Origin: Muricea muricata
Lineage: Eukaryota > Cnidaria > Anthozoa > Malacalcyonacea > Plexauridae
DNA: 64,000 bases
Assembly (NCBI GenBank): GCA_963855995.1
Contig: OY979718.1
Coordinates: forward strand, 59,188,564-59,252,563
Direction: 5' to 3'
The notes beneath the pieces were generated by a model, which was not told where the DNA came from, ran no database searches, and worked only from the letters and a program-made list of their open reading frames with translations. Both the position numbers and the translations under genes were made by a program. Shown here in pieces: positions 25,159 to 35,043 of this stretch (within the stretch, counting starts at the first letter, position 1; every line of letters starts with the position of its first letter).

Positions 25159-27307
25159 ACTTTAATAACAAACACCTTACAAACCTTACATTTAATAGAA
25201 TAGAAATGAAACAGAAATCGTCTTTTACGCTAAAAACAATAGTTTGTAATCTTTAAAAATATCCGTATCCGGTATCCATATCCGTCATCCGGTATCCGCG
25301 TTTTCTACCATGCCATACTAGTTGGTAAAAACAATAACAGTTTTAGGGAAAACCTGCATAAGGCGAATTGCAATTTTTCAACACGCCATTTTTCCATTTG
25401 TAGCGACCATCCTGCAACCATCAAGTTGCGATGCATCCGAGCACTGGTCTTCTGTGCGGTTGCACCTTTCTTTGTTCAACTTTAATTTTATCCAAAATAT
25501 CACCAAATGTAATAATTTCATATAGTATGTTTTAATCTGGTGTATCAGGAGGGCGTTGCATAGTGGTAGAATTAACCAATAAATATTTATATACAGGGGT
25601 GTCAATCTATCGATGGCTTGGGGTTCACCTCGACAATGTAGTCCTTGCAGCTCTCGTTCCATTTCTCTTAACAATAGTATATTTAATTCCAATTTTAAAA
25701 GAAAATTTATTTCTCGTTTTTCACTCAATGTAGTCATTGATTGTAGTTGAAATAGTCTTCTTGTGTTTCTAGATACTTTTTACTGTTTCATTAACCATGA
25801 TGTTTTTGGCAAGAGAATTACCATTTATGTCAGGTTGGACTCATGCACCAGATAGTGAATTTTAACCACCAATAATCGAGTTAGGAACACAAATTGTGAA
25901 GTTTGAAAAAGTTGCTATCCAGTGGATAAGGTCATCTAAGATTCTCATGTATTATTTTTCAATGTAGGATTCTCTCTTTCTATGGACATGATAAGCCTGA
26001 GAAATTTTATTGTTGTAAGTTCTTGTAATCGATCTTCTAACTTGTTTTAAGTGTGTCTCTCAAGCAATTGTTTGTGTAAAACCTCCCTTTACAAATCACA
26101 CTTTGCAATGAGTACAAATCACCTTTTTGTTTGGACTAAAAACAGTGATGTTTGGGTGTTAGTCTTAACATGCCTGACCATGAAAGGAGTTAATCTTCAG
26201 TTGCGACAGAATCAACCCAAGAATTTTTGTTAATTTATATAGGGCATTTAATTGGACCATTTATATGTTATAGTTTCTGCAACTTTATGGGAATTCCAGA
26301 TTTTGATCAAATCCTATACACAAAGTATCCAAAAGGTCAGAATATGATTGATGATGAAGCACAGTTATGGTAGAAGATCTTGAAAGTGTCACATGTATGC
26401 TCAATAATGGTTTTTTTTAATTTTTTACTTGTTGCTGCAATGTTCATTATTGGCCTATTATCTTTTCTAATGTTTCTCAAGTCTCTAACGGATCCTACTT
26501 TCTACAACAGTGTGTATTTTAGATTGACTATGATTTAGAGTCTGACTACGATGTTCATCAGGCTTGTCAAACGAGGACGAGACTTACAGAAGAGAGAGTT
26601 TTGCATGCGTGTTTTTCAACTCGTGCCCTGGTCAAACGTGGATGAGAGTTGGCTGAAATTGGAGTTTAAACAGCTACTGACGATGATCATGAATCTAACT
26701 CTCACGACTTGGTGGTCAAGGGAGCAGAAAGTCTCATCAAAGTTTGAACCAGCTCGTACTGTAATTTATGAGAATCGATGAGCAGAGTTTGGGCGCTTAT
26801 TATGTGCAGGCAAATTACCCGGAGGCCTGGGCGAGTTGGAAACTGAACATTGATGAAAACTAATGAGCGTAAGTCCTTGATCTTCTGCGCTTTTCAACTC
26901 GCTTGGCCAGTAACATGCCTCACTCAGCCGTCGTACAGTCGGGACCAGGAGACACTTACAATTTTTGCTGCGATTTATGACGCATATAAACGTGTGGACT
27001 TATAGCGAATGTTCAGAGTGTATCTCACTTGTTCATTTCTATGAAAAGGAGAAAATCCCAAGAAAACTTGCAAGCGTAAACTCGCCTTAAAAAGTCAAAT
27101 ATCGTCTAATAATAATGTAGTTAAGTTTATACAAACGGCTCCGCGTTGAAGTTTAAACAATGGAGCTTACTTGTCTAGCGTTATACGCGCGTTGAAGAAT
27201 TTAAATTAACATAACATAATTGTGAACAATGAATAAGTTAGTCTGTTTACTATGCGAGAAGACAAATGTGGCTAACTTACGTTAAATATTTATATTTAAA
27301 CTCACGA
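25159..27307. other. Intergenic sequence, no supported gene
   Basis: Several open frames of 60-120 codons occur on both strands (for example 25378-25737 minus and 26551-26781 plus). None shows a domain, a codon pattern or convincing splice sites. I report nothing functional here. Confidence 0.35.
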
Positions 27308-30300
27308 TCAGCTGTAGAAATAAAAGTTATCATCATCGTCGTCGTTATTGTTGTCATTGCCGCCATGACTAATTTGTAGATCAACTTCTGACTCGCTATC
27401 AGAATGATTCCACGGCAGAAACCTAGAAGAGAGACATTTGTTTAAACACGAAACTGATGAAAGAGCAATTTCAAACTATCTGTGTGTTAATCTGCTGCTT
27501 TCCAAATCACGTTTTAAGAAATGTTTGATGCAAGTTGTTTCAACAACTTACAATAAGTCAGTAAATATCAAGTTGTATCAACTCTGATTTTCACAGACTT
27601 GACATAATATGATACAGCCAACAGGCTTAATGCAACTTGAAGACAAACTTACATCAAGCCGGTAAAATCCACGACTTGCATCAAGTCTGTGGTGTTTCAG
27701 ACTGTGTATTGAATGGGTATAAGTTATATATCTGCTTGAATGCGAGATTTTGTTTCAGATTCTGGCAGTTTCTTTCCGGTTTCCACTTTTCCATCTTCCG
27801 TTTCATCCACTGGCAACACTTTCTTTTCCTCTTCTCCTTTTCTATCTTCCTCTTTGTTCTCCACTTTACCTGCTACGGTTGAACTGGGGACATATTCCCC
27901 TGTGGCGGGAAACAGTGGCGGTGAAAGTGACCTCTCGCCTGATTTCCAAGATGGAGAGAGTATTCCCGCACCCTCGTTCCCAAACTCATCCTCTCCACTA
28001 CTGAATAACGACAGTGTTGGTTTTGATTTCAAAGACTTTACTGGAAGCTTCACTTGGGAACATTTCGCAGTTTTAAAGATATTATAACAAACTTACTTGC
28101 AGGGAGGTTGGTTCGGGATTAACGCACCGAGGGGTCTGACAGCTGTTCGAACCTACCGAGCGAAGCGAGGTAGGTTCGGACAGCTGTCAGACCTCGAGGT
28201 GCGTTAATCCCGAACCAACCGAACCTGCAAGTAAGTTGGGTTTTTATCCCATACTAAACTTATCTTCTTGTGTTGTTTTCCGAGGCTCGCTGAGTCGCCG
28301 ATGTATTTTGTCAACATTTTCTCTTCTTAAACTTATTGGTCTCTTAATATTTCTTTATCAGGGTCTCTATTGTCTTTAGTTAACAATTTTCCGTTTCTTT
28401 TTGCTTGGTTTCTGTGACGTCTTTAGCCCAAAAATGTTCTTTAAAGTGTAGGTTTAATCATCAGCTAAATTTTGTTCGCCATTGTTGTTGAGCAGTTTGA
28501 GGCGGACGGCAGCGTAAGCAGCAAGCAGGTAAGTTCGGGTTTTTGTAACGAATCAGAAAGCCGGTTTTATTGATAAAAGAGAAAAGCGGGTAAGTTCGGA
28601 AAAAGCAGGTAAGTTCGAAAAAAACTTACCTGCTGAGAACCAATCAGAAGCCCGCTTTCATGACACATATGGGATAATGGGACATGTTGTGTGCACTTTG
28701 AGCTGTCAAGAGAAAAATTATTGTGGCTGACTATTTTTTACTGGATAGCAGAAGGGTTACACAAGACAGTTTTCCCACCCAGTGACTTTGTCCACCAGAA
28801 ACGGCAAGTGGACGTTTTTCTAGAGACCTTCACCCCACCCCCACCCCCTCTTAGATATCTCCTCAGTAATTGAACCCCGTCAAACTCGGATGTGAGTTGA
28901 TAAAAGTTGATTTCAACTTCAATTTCAGCTAACCCTCGTCCTCGATTGACCGGTCATACAAACTCCCGCTTGACTAGGGCACGAAATTGAGTCAACTCCT
29001 CTCTTCCTCGTTTGGCTATAATTTCATAATATTAACCTTCTAGAAAATCTCTTTCTTAAGTCTTCGTCCTCATAACTAACGTCGACTGCACTTAACATCT
29101 TCTTGCAAGCAGCACTTTGTGCCAATGGAATACTTTTTCATCTTTAAAATCTTCACTGACACACTGTCTTTTGCTTTACTCTCGCTCTTCTTGCTATACA
29201 ATAAAAGATTAATTAAAGTTACCGTGAGCAATGGTAGAGTAAGAGAGAAATTATGTAAAAAATGGATGTTCAAGACAGGATGAATGTATGAATATGTCCC
29301 TTCGCTTATCGAGCTGGCGACGCCACTGATGGCAAGTAGTGAAAAAGTGGAAAAAAGCAGGTTATACCTTCCGTTCTTTCCTTGTGGTGGAACAGATTCA
29401 AAAGTCGACTCTTCTGACGAAAATGAGACCTCTTCCAAAATACCACTCTTGGAGTTTTCATCCTCGCTTCGCATTATCGCATCACTTTCCTTATCTACAT
29501 TTTTGCCAGATTTTTCCTTGTAAACATCCTGGTTTGTGCCGGCAAAACTTTCTGCCGTTGTGACTTTCTGGTCTTCATTTGGACTTCCTTTATCCTTGAA
29601 TGTATCTATCGTACCTTTAGCATCCTGAATAGAATCCATTCTTGGTAGTTCTATATCTAAATTATCTGTCTTCATGTCATTTTCAGTATCTTTCGAATCA
29701 CTTATTTTCTTACTGTTATCACTAAGAGTCTTCGCTACCTCTTCCGAGATTGACTCAGCACTGGAGTGATTCACACCACCCTCATTGGCAGAAATTTTCT
29801 CATTACTCTTATTTCGTTCAAAAACATCTTCTTTCGTATGACCTGTCTTAATTTCAAGGATTTTGCTAAGTCCTTTTGATATTATTTTGGTAGGCGAGAC
29901 ACTTGTTCTTGCAGCGCTATGTTGGTCATTGCTTTGATTTAAAGTACTGTTCTTCACTTCGGACTGAGCTCCAGCCGCGCTTACATTGGAAATATCATAT
30001 CCGTGCATATTTCTATTTATCGTGCCATTATTGTTGACTTTGGTCCCAACCTTCTCCCCTGAAGAGATGCCACCTATCTCAGGGCCTGCCACTGCTTCAT
30101 TTTCTCACGTCCGGGAACAGATGATTCAACTTTGTTTCCTCGAGACAGTTTTGACTCCAATTCTTGCGGATCCCTCTTCTTTTTATCAACTCGACTGCTA
30201 GCATTTTCACTGAGCGGCTGGCTGTTTGAGATATCACTGTGATCTTTTTCTTGAGAGTGCCTTTCTTGGCTTGACTGCTGGATGCCTGAAATACTACTAC

Positions 30301-30491
30301 CGACTTTAGCCTTAGCGTGTTCATGATCTATAAGATTGGTACTATCTTGTTTCGGTGCTCCATTGCAATCCTCTAGCTGACCCTGTTTACAATACCACAA
30401 TAATCCTCTAGCTTACCTGTTTAGCACCATCACCATTCTGATCCAGATTTTCCGAGTCTGAGATATCGCTAATTATTATATAGACTGCCAT
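27308..30491 (-). CDS. Uncharacterised Ser/Glu-rich protein gene with mini-introns (tentative)
   Basis: I do not recognise this gene. Reading the minus strand, an ATG at 30489-30491 opens MAVYIIISDISDSE, which resembles a SUMO-interacting motif (hydrophobic core then acidic). The frame then continues only if 30383-30416 (GTAAGC...AAACAG, 34 nt) and a 35-nt GTGAGA...GATAG segment near 30070-30104 are removed. The long exon that follows is polar, Ser/Glu/Lys-rich and disordered down to about 29370. There another GT-AG segment (42 nt, pyrimidine-rich, in frame) precedes a hydrophobic stretch ending at 29076. Likely further exons are a Pro/Glu-rich frame at 27724-28053 and an acidic last exon at 27308-27422 preceded by TCTTCTAG, ending in a run of Asp and NFYFYS. 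Exon links after 29370 are uncertain. It could instead be a decayed gene. Confidence 0.4.
28090..28237. repeat. 148-bp near-perfect palindrome
   Basis: The arms run from AACTTACTTGCAGG to CCTGCAAGTAAGTT and share GGTTCGGGATTAACGCACC and GACAGCTGT. The centre is GAGCGAAGCGAGG. As RNA or single-stranded DNA it would fold into a ~70-bp stem. Related AGCAGGTAAGTTCGG repeats lie at 28520-28630. It falls inside the presumed intron of the minus-strand gene. Confidence 0.8.
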
Positions 30492-30599
30492 CGGATATTA
30501 AGTATTCTGTAATCTGATTGGCTCGCTAATAGTAGGATATTAGCTCATATCCTACTAGTAGAAAAAACAAGATGGCGGCCGAAAGTTTTTCGATCGAAA

Positions 30600-31280
30600 A
30601 AATCTTGTTTTGAGCATTTTGGCAGCCTTTCGTGGCCATACGTACAACACATGAACTTAGATAAAGTTTTTGAAGGTTAGTACTTGATTTAAATGTCACC
30701 TAAACAAGTATAAAATACAGTTTTTTACGAATTAATACTGAATAAGTCTCTCGAAAGCTGGTAAAGATTATAATTGTTTTGAATTGCTATAATAACAAAA
30801 ACTGTGCTCAACTTTGAGGTTAACAAGCGTTTGTTTCGCCCAAAACATTTATATTTTTTAAGAATTTGAAACTTTTGGCAAAATTTGTTTGAAACATAAT
30901 TTTAAATGACGATAAGTAGTGTTTTATGCGGTATTAGCTGAAGTTGTTTACATTGCTAAACTGACTAATAAGTATATTTTATTAAACTATAACTGCACTG
31001 GGAAGTTTTTTTGATACCAGTTGTTGTCTATACAGGTGTCCCAAAAAAATGCCCCCGTTAAACTTTGAAGCATGGTTATTTAAGCAATAGACCAGTTTGT
31101 AAATTGTTACTCTCTAGCGAAAATTTAACATCATACATATCTTCTTGAGTGCAAATTTTAAGATCAAATTGTTTAAATGTGTTATTTTTCAGAAATTCAA
31201 AAGAAGCAGGGTCAAAATTCTGACTTGTCCAATTTTTGCTTAATTTATTAGCGTTTAAAGTTTCAAGAAGTTACTGTACA
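30600..31280. other. Intergenic sequence left of the Polinton
   Basis: No gene is seen. A CTATACAGGTGTCCCAAAAA stretch near 31033 looks like a mariner-type terminal sequence. ATGGCGGCC at 30571 opens only 12 codons. Confidence 0.35.
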
Positions 31281-31450
31281 GTGATAGGTGGCCCAGAAAT
31301 CGGTGGTTTTTAATCTTAAATAAATGAATCTTGTGTATAATATTCTTCTTACACCTGTCAGAAACTCGCGGAATTGTTTTTTTTTCTGGTGCGACAGTCG
31401 GTTTGTCCCGCGCGACGTTCGTGTAGTATTATTAGTTTAATTAAACTAAT
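31281..31450. mobile_element. Partial copy of the GGTGGCCCAG MITE
   Basis: ATAGGTGGCCCAGAAATCGG and the following ~150 bp match the left arm of the element at 21481-22090. The right arm is missing here. Confidence 0.65.
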
Positions 31451-31466
31451 GATACTAAACTTTCAA

Positions 31467-31790
31467 ATTCAAATTAGCCGCGAATTTCATTACGAAACTT
31501 TAAGTATTCCCATAGGTATACAGAGAACAGATCGTGACTAAGTACACAGTACAGGATGAGTAAAAAAACTGATGCTATTGAAATTCAAACTAGCAGCATT
31601 GCATTCTTGCAATTTGACAGACGTTGATCTGAAACAAAATCTAATTCCCAGTGGAAGTTAAAATGCATAATTTTAGCCGCGCAAGAATTGTCAGAATTGG
31701 TTTACGTACTGTGTACTAAATCACGATCTGTTCTCTGTATACCCATGGGAATACACCGTAATGAAATTCGCAGCTAATTTGAATTTGAAA
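31467..31790. repeat. Inverted repeat forming the Polinton target
   Basis: TTCAAATTCAAATTAGC... at the left is repeated in reverse complement ending just before 31791, with about 90-bp arms that share GTATACAGAGAACAGATCGTG. The Polinton inserted a few bases past the right arm. An AAAAAAACTGATGCT motif at ~31560 is matched in reverse complement across the insertion point, which shows that the Polinton broke a pre-existing repeat. Confidence 0.65.
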
Positions 31791-31791
31791 G

Positions 31792-31797
31792 AGCATC
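31792..31797 (+). repeat. Left 6-bp target site duplication of the Polinton
   Basis: AGCATC immediately precedes the terminal AGTAGATTAC and is repeated exactly at 45461-45466. Six bases is the duplication length typical of Polinton integrase. Confidence 0.95.
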
Positions 31798-33285
31798 AGT
31801 AGATTACCCCCCCATATAGCGTTCAAAGAAATGCCGACAATGACGTCATAGCGCATGAACAGCACGTGAACAGCACATGCACATAGAATTGACGTCATAG
31901 CACGTGAACAGCACATGCACATAGAATTGACGTCATAGCACGTGAACAGCACATGCACATTGGTTTGGGGTCATAGCGCGTGATCAGCACGTGAACAGTA
32001 CAAATTTGGTTTCTAGGGCGATCCCAAGCACGGCATGTGTATCAGAAAAGAGAGAAATGCAATGTAGGTTTAAAAAATATTTATTTCAACTTTTAAGTTT
32101 TACAAACTAGTGATTATATTTCAGTTGGTATAAACATATGAGATAATCTATGAGACTCTTAAAAGTAAAAGTTTTTTCGATACTAGTGGATAGAGTATGT
32201 AAAGTTAGGTATGATAGTTTAAAAGTTTGTTCAAAAATGTTCCGACATTTTGTTGGTGGTTCTTCGTACTTGAGGATTTTAAATGCTTCCACGATTAGGA
32301 TCCAGATATGTTCTTTCCCGATATGTGATTTTGCTTTGTCGCAACAGTTCCACCAACTACATAATTCCCCAGTGTTTGTGTCTTTTCGTTCAATTTCTTT
32401 AATTTTTCTTGCGATCAATTCTACAGTTATCGCAGCAGTCAGTTCCTTTGGGGTAAATTGTTCTTCGAGGTTAAAAATGTTATCAGAATACATCTGCTTA
32501 AAGGAATGTGCCATTGTAGCTAGTGTCCGTACGGCTTGGAGAGCAAGTGTATTATGATAGAGTATCTTGCAATACATGTATTGAATCAATAGAGCGTTGC
32601 GCGTAGGAGTGAAAGTTAGGTATTTTTAGAGCGTACGTTCGCTATGCTGCTGTTTAGACATTGTTCTGTAGGGTGCCGGATATTGTAAGAGCGAACGTAC
32701 GGTAGTGTTTAAACGCTGTACGTTCGCTATGCTGCTGTTTAGACATTGTTTTAAGCGCACGTACGCGTGGCACGGTCAATTCATGCAATGATATACAGTA
32801 TGCTAATGCTTAGGCATTGTCAAAATGCCTCAAGGCATATTCTAATTGCGTCATACAGCGCGATTGCACTGAGCTTACTTGCTTTTCCCCAGTGTTCAAC
32901 GGTCTTGACATCTAACACTTTCACAAACACATCGCTTCCCTTTTTGCTGGCACTTAGAGTCATGTTTTGTAGTCCAATATGTCATTTAATATTTTATCCA
33001 TTTATTTTTGCCCTTCCCAGAGACAAAATGTTCTCCTTTGCTACTGTGGTCCTTCTTTACTTCGGCAGCTTGTAAGTAAGCATTAAATTTTCTTTCCATT
33101 TCTTGTTGTCGCTTTAATAGTTTTTCCAAACTTTTCTCCATGTTGAATTCCTCTGGTTGTTCCCTCTGTTGAGATACACAAATACCGAGTTTGCCCCACT
33201 TTAACCACTTAGCCCGTTCTTTCGTATCCATTCCATGTACTTGGTCAAGATGATTAGCTAGTCTAGCAAGATTTGTACTTCCACA
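31798..33285. repeat. Left terminal inverted repeat of the Polinton
   Basis: This is the reverse complement of 43969-45460 with few differences. The outer ~230 bp carry a short tandem repeat containing three TGACGTCA (CREB/ATF-type) and four CACGTG (E-box) palindromes. Around 32620-32760 there are repeats of GTACGTTCGCTATGCTGCTG type. Two outward-facing frames lie in the repeat. Confidence 0.93.
32107..32589 (-). CDS. Terminal-repeat helical protein, left copy
   Basis: I do not recognise this 160-codon frame. An inner Met at residue 26 (MAHSFKQMYSDN) may be the true start. The sequence looks all-helical, with amphipathic segments, a CSWWNCC cluster near the middle and no signal peptide. It reads toward the outer end of the element. 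The copy in the right repeat differs by one residue (Glu to Asp), so the frame has been kept open in both. Duplication of a gene by placing it in terminal repeats doubles its dose, as in some large DNA viruses. Confidence 0.6.
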   Translation of the reverse strand: MIQYMYCKILYHNTLALQAVRTLATMAHSFKQMYSDNIFNLEEQFTPKELTAAITVELIARKIKEIERKDTNTGELCSWWNCCDKAKSHIGKEHIWILIVEAFKILKYEEPPTKCRNIFEQTFKLSYLTLHTLSTSIEKTFTFKSLIDYLICLYQLKYNH

Positions 33286-33321
33286 GCCAAAAACAGGACA
33301 GTTTCTACGTGTACGTCCCAT
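32986..33321 (-). CDS. Zinc-finger protein at the left repeat, complete copy
   Basis: This 111-residue protein starts MGRTRRNCPVFGCGSTN and has a compact C2H2-type pattern (C-x4-C-x10-H-x4-H ending HLDQVHG). An ERAKWLKWG motif follows, then a coiled-coil-like charged segment (EKLLKRQQEMERKF) and a basic tail. Similar small CPxxxC...HLxxVH proteins are common in invertebrate transposons (family impression). The first 36 bp, which code for the start and first two Cys, lie outside the terminal repeat, so only this copy is whole. A DNA-binding or regulatory role is an inference. Confidence 0.6.
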   Translation of the reverse strand: MGRTRRNCPVFGCGSTNLARLANHLDQVHGMDTKERAKWLKWGKLGICVSQQREQPEEFNMEKSLEKLLKRQQEMERKFNAYLQAAEVKKDHSSKGEHFVSGKGKNKWIKY

Positions 33322-33902
33322 GTTTATTCCACGAGTTCCTAGTATTACTGACTCGCGTTTACGTGTGATAGATATTTTATATGGCCCATTCTAGCCCGTT
33401 TTGGCCCTATAAGGCACTTTACGGCCCGGTGGCCCGATTCATGGGCTAACGTATTCTCACCCTTCAGGCTTACCCTTTAAAAATTATACATGAGGTCTGT
33501 TGTTCGTGCTAGGCCGGAAAGTTGATTTACCTGACTCAGTCGGCTTATAAACTGTTATTACATGTATTAGACTGATTCGTTTAGAATAGCTGAATGAAGT
33601 TATTAAGTCGAATAATCGTTGCTACATTTTTATTAATAACGGTTTATAGCTATGTTGCGTTTTGACTTCCTTGCTTATACATAATAGTGTTAATTTTGTT
33701 TGTAATTTTTTTTTTGTATTTACGTGGAATCTTTTCACTATACAGCACGAGATATTATAAAAGGAGTATTGAAACACTGGTCAATGCTAACAAAGTGTTT
33801 TTAAGTAAAAAAGAAAACATCAAACATTCGATCTGTTTATATTCTTTTAACATTTGGGGTTCTTAAAAGAACCGTTTTTTTTTGTTGCTCTCTCTTAGTT
33901 GG
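33286..33902. other. Non-coding stretch inside the Polinton
   Basis: About 600 bp between the left terminal repeat and the next gene. I see no gene or clear repeat. It may hold 3' ends and a poly(A) region for the minus-strand gene that follows. Confidence 0.4.
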
Positions 33903-34439
33903 CTATTGTGAGAGAACGCTTCTTTGTTGTTCGCGTAGCCACTTTCCAAACGCCTCAACTTCGACCTTCGGACAGTGTTGGTACGCGTGCGTTCCAAGAT
34001 GGTGACCACACGTCTCTAGCCAAACCAATCCATCAAACAAAAACTCGGCTTTCGGGCACCCGAAATCTTCCAAATTAACTGAGGGGATCTGTAGGTGTTG
34101 CAGCAAATCTCGCTCAAAATGTCCGTCTTTGTACGCGATGCTACTGAGGTTATTTAACTTAACACTATCGTAAAAACATTTCACAATAGTGTTTAAGTTG
34201 CTAAGTTGAATGGCATTTGTTCCCCGAGAAACGCCGAAGGGTAGCTTATGTATGTTTCTTGTGAGAAACATACAATGTTTTTGTTGTTTACTTGTTAAAT
34301 CTTGCCAGCGGATACCAATGTCAAACAGGTACGAATCTCCCTCATCTTTACCAACTTTTAGGACACCAAGTTCTTTACAATAAAAAGTTTTATTTATTAC
34401 GAACCCGTCCATATCTATAACTCCAACTATCTGTTCCAT
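33903..34439 (-). CDS. Transposon-associated DEDD/RNase H-like conserved protein
   Basis: This 178-residue protein begins with MEQIVGVIDMDGFVINKTF and a KELG motif, then YKDGHFERDLL, NLEDFGCPKAEFL and a final CGHHLGTHAYQHCPKVE. This layout (Asp-Gly-Phe start, Lys-Glu, nLE..CP, C..H..C tail) matches a family common in arthropod and cnidarian mobile elements. I take it to have an RNase H/DnaQ exonuclease-like fold, but that is an inference. A TATAAAA box on the same strand lies 38 bp upstream of the ATG. The gene is divergent from the plus-strand block. Confidence 0.6.
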   Translation of the reverse strand: MEQIVGVIDMDGFVINKTFYCKELGVLKVGKDEGDSYLFDIGIRWQDLTSKQQKHCMFLTRNIHKLPFGVSRGTNAIQLSNLNTIVKCFYDSVKLNNLSSIAYKDGHFERDLLQHLQIPSVNLEDFGCPKAEFLFDGLVWLETCGHHLGTHAYQHCPKVEVEAFGKWLREQQRSVLSQ

Positions 34440-34476
34440 CTTGCAGTGAGTGCTCGCTCACCTAAAAGTTCCCACT

Positions 34477-34483
34477 TTTTATA
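34477..34483 (-). promoter_or_regulatory. TATA box of the DEDD-like gene
   Basis: TATAAAA on the minus strand, 38 bp before the ATG at 34439. A TATAAAA at almost the same distance precedes the other minus-strand operon-like pair (42538-42544). Confidence 0.5.
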
Positions 34484-34743
34484 CCCTCGAGCGGGTTCGG
34501 TTGCGTTTCCTTTGGGAAGTTCCTCACACCAGGAGCAAGTTATTGGTGAGCCAATATTTATGTTCTGCCTCATTAATTTCTCTTGAAACAGACCAGTACT
34601 GCTCTACCTCCCACTTAAACGAGACTTCTGCTTGTGACATTTATTTTTAATTAAAAATAACTTGATAACTTTTCCACCCCAATAACTATACATACCCATA
34701 CAGTGTTAAACAAGGTTCATTAGCCGATAGAAGCTGTAGTGAA

Positions 34744-35001
34744 ATGGGTCAGTTTAATAGTAAACGACATAACCCCAAGATTAATAAAAATCATAACCGA
34801 CAGAAAATGTTTCGATTTGGCATAAGTTTTGGTCGAAATGATCTTAATCTCGAGGGACATTTGCAGATAGGCTATAATAGCAAAACTGTTAAGAATTATA
34901 AACCTGTTGAAAACGAAATGAACGCTTTAATATCCGATGACAGTGAGCCAATTAGCACCTTGCAAAATGAGAACGATAACATTGAGAACGTGGAGGAATA
35001 A
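34744..35001 (+). CDS. Small protein with N-myristoylation signal
   Basis: This 85-residue protein starts MGQFNSKRHN: Gly at 2 and Ser at 6 followed by basic residues, the classical N-myristoyltransferase signal. The rest is polar, with a basic first half and an acidic tail (residues ~58-85), and no hydrophobic segment. It stands 42 bp before the integrase start and reads the same way. I do not recognise the family. Membrane attachment of the modified protein is inferred from the motif alone. It could serve envelopment, entry or host-membrane targeting. Confidence 0.55.
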   Translation: MGQFNSKRHNPKINKNHNRQKMFRFGISFGRNDLNLEGHLQIGYNSKTVKNYKPVENEMNALISDDSEPISTLQNENDNIENVEE

Positions 35002-35043
35002 GACAGCAAAAACTAACCGATATTTTTCATTTCGCACGCGGTT

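Noticed and set aside
27740-28087. Plus-strand frame of 115 codons, Ser/Phe-rich
   Set aside because: Antisense shadow of the Pro/Glu-rich minus-strand frame, which has the better composition and fits neighbouring exons.
32150-32557. 135-codon plus-strand frame in the left terminal repeat (and its mirror at 44697-45104)
   Set aside because: Antisense of the 160-codon helical frame; less regular composition. I kept only the outward-facing frame, although I cannot exclude the other.
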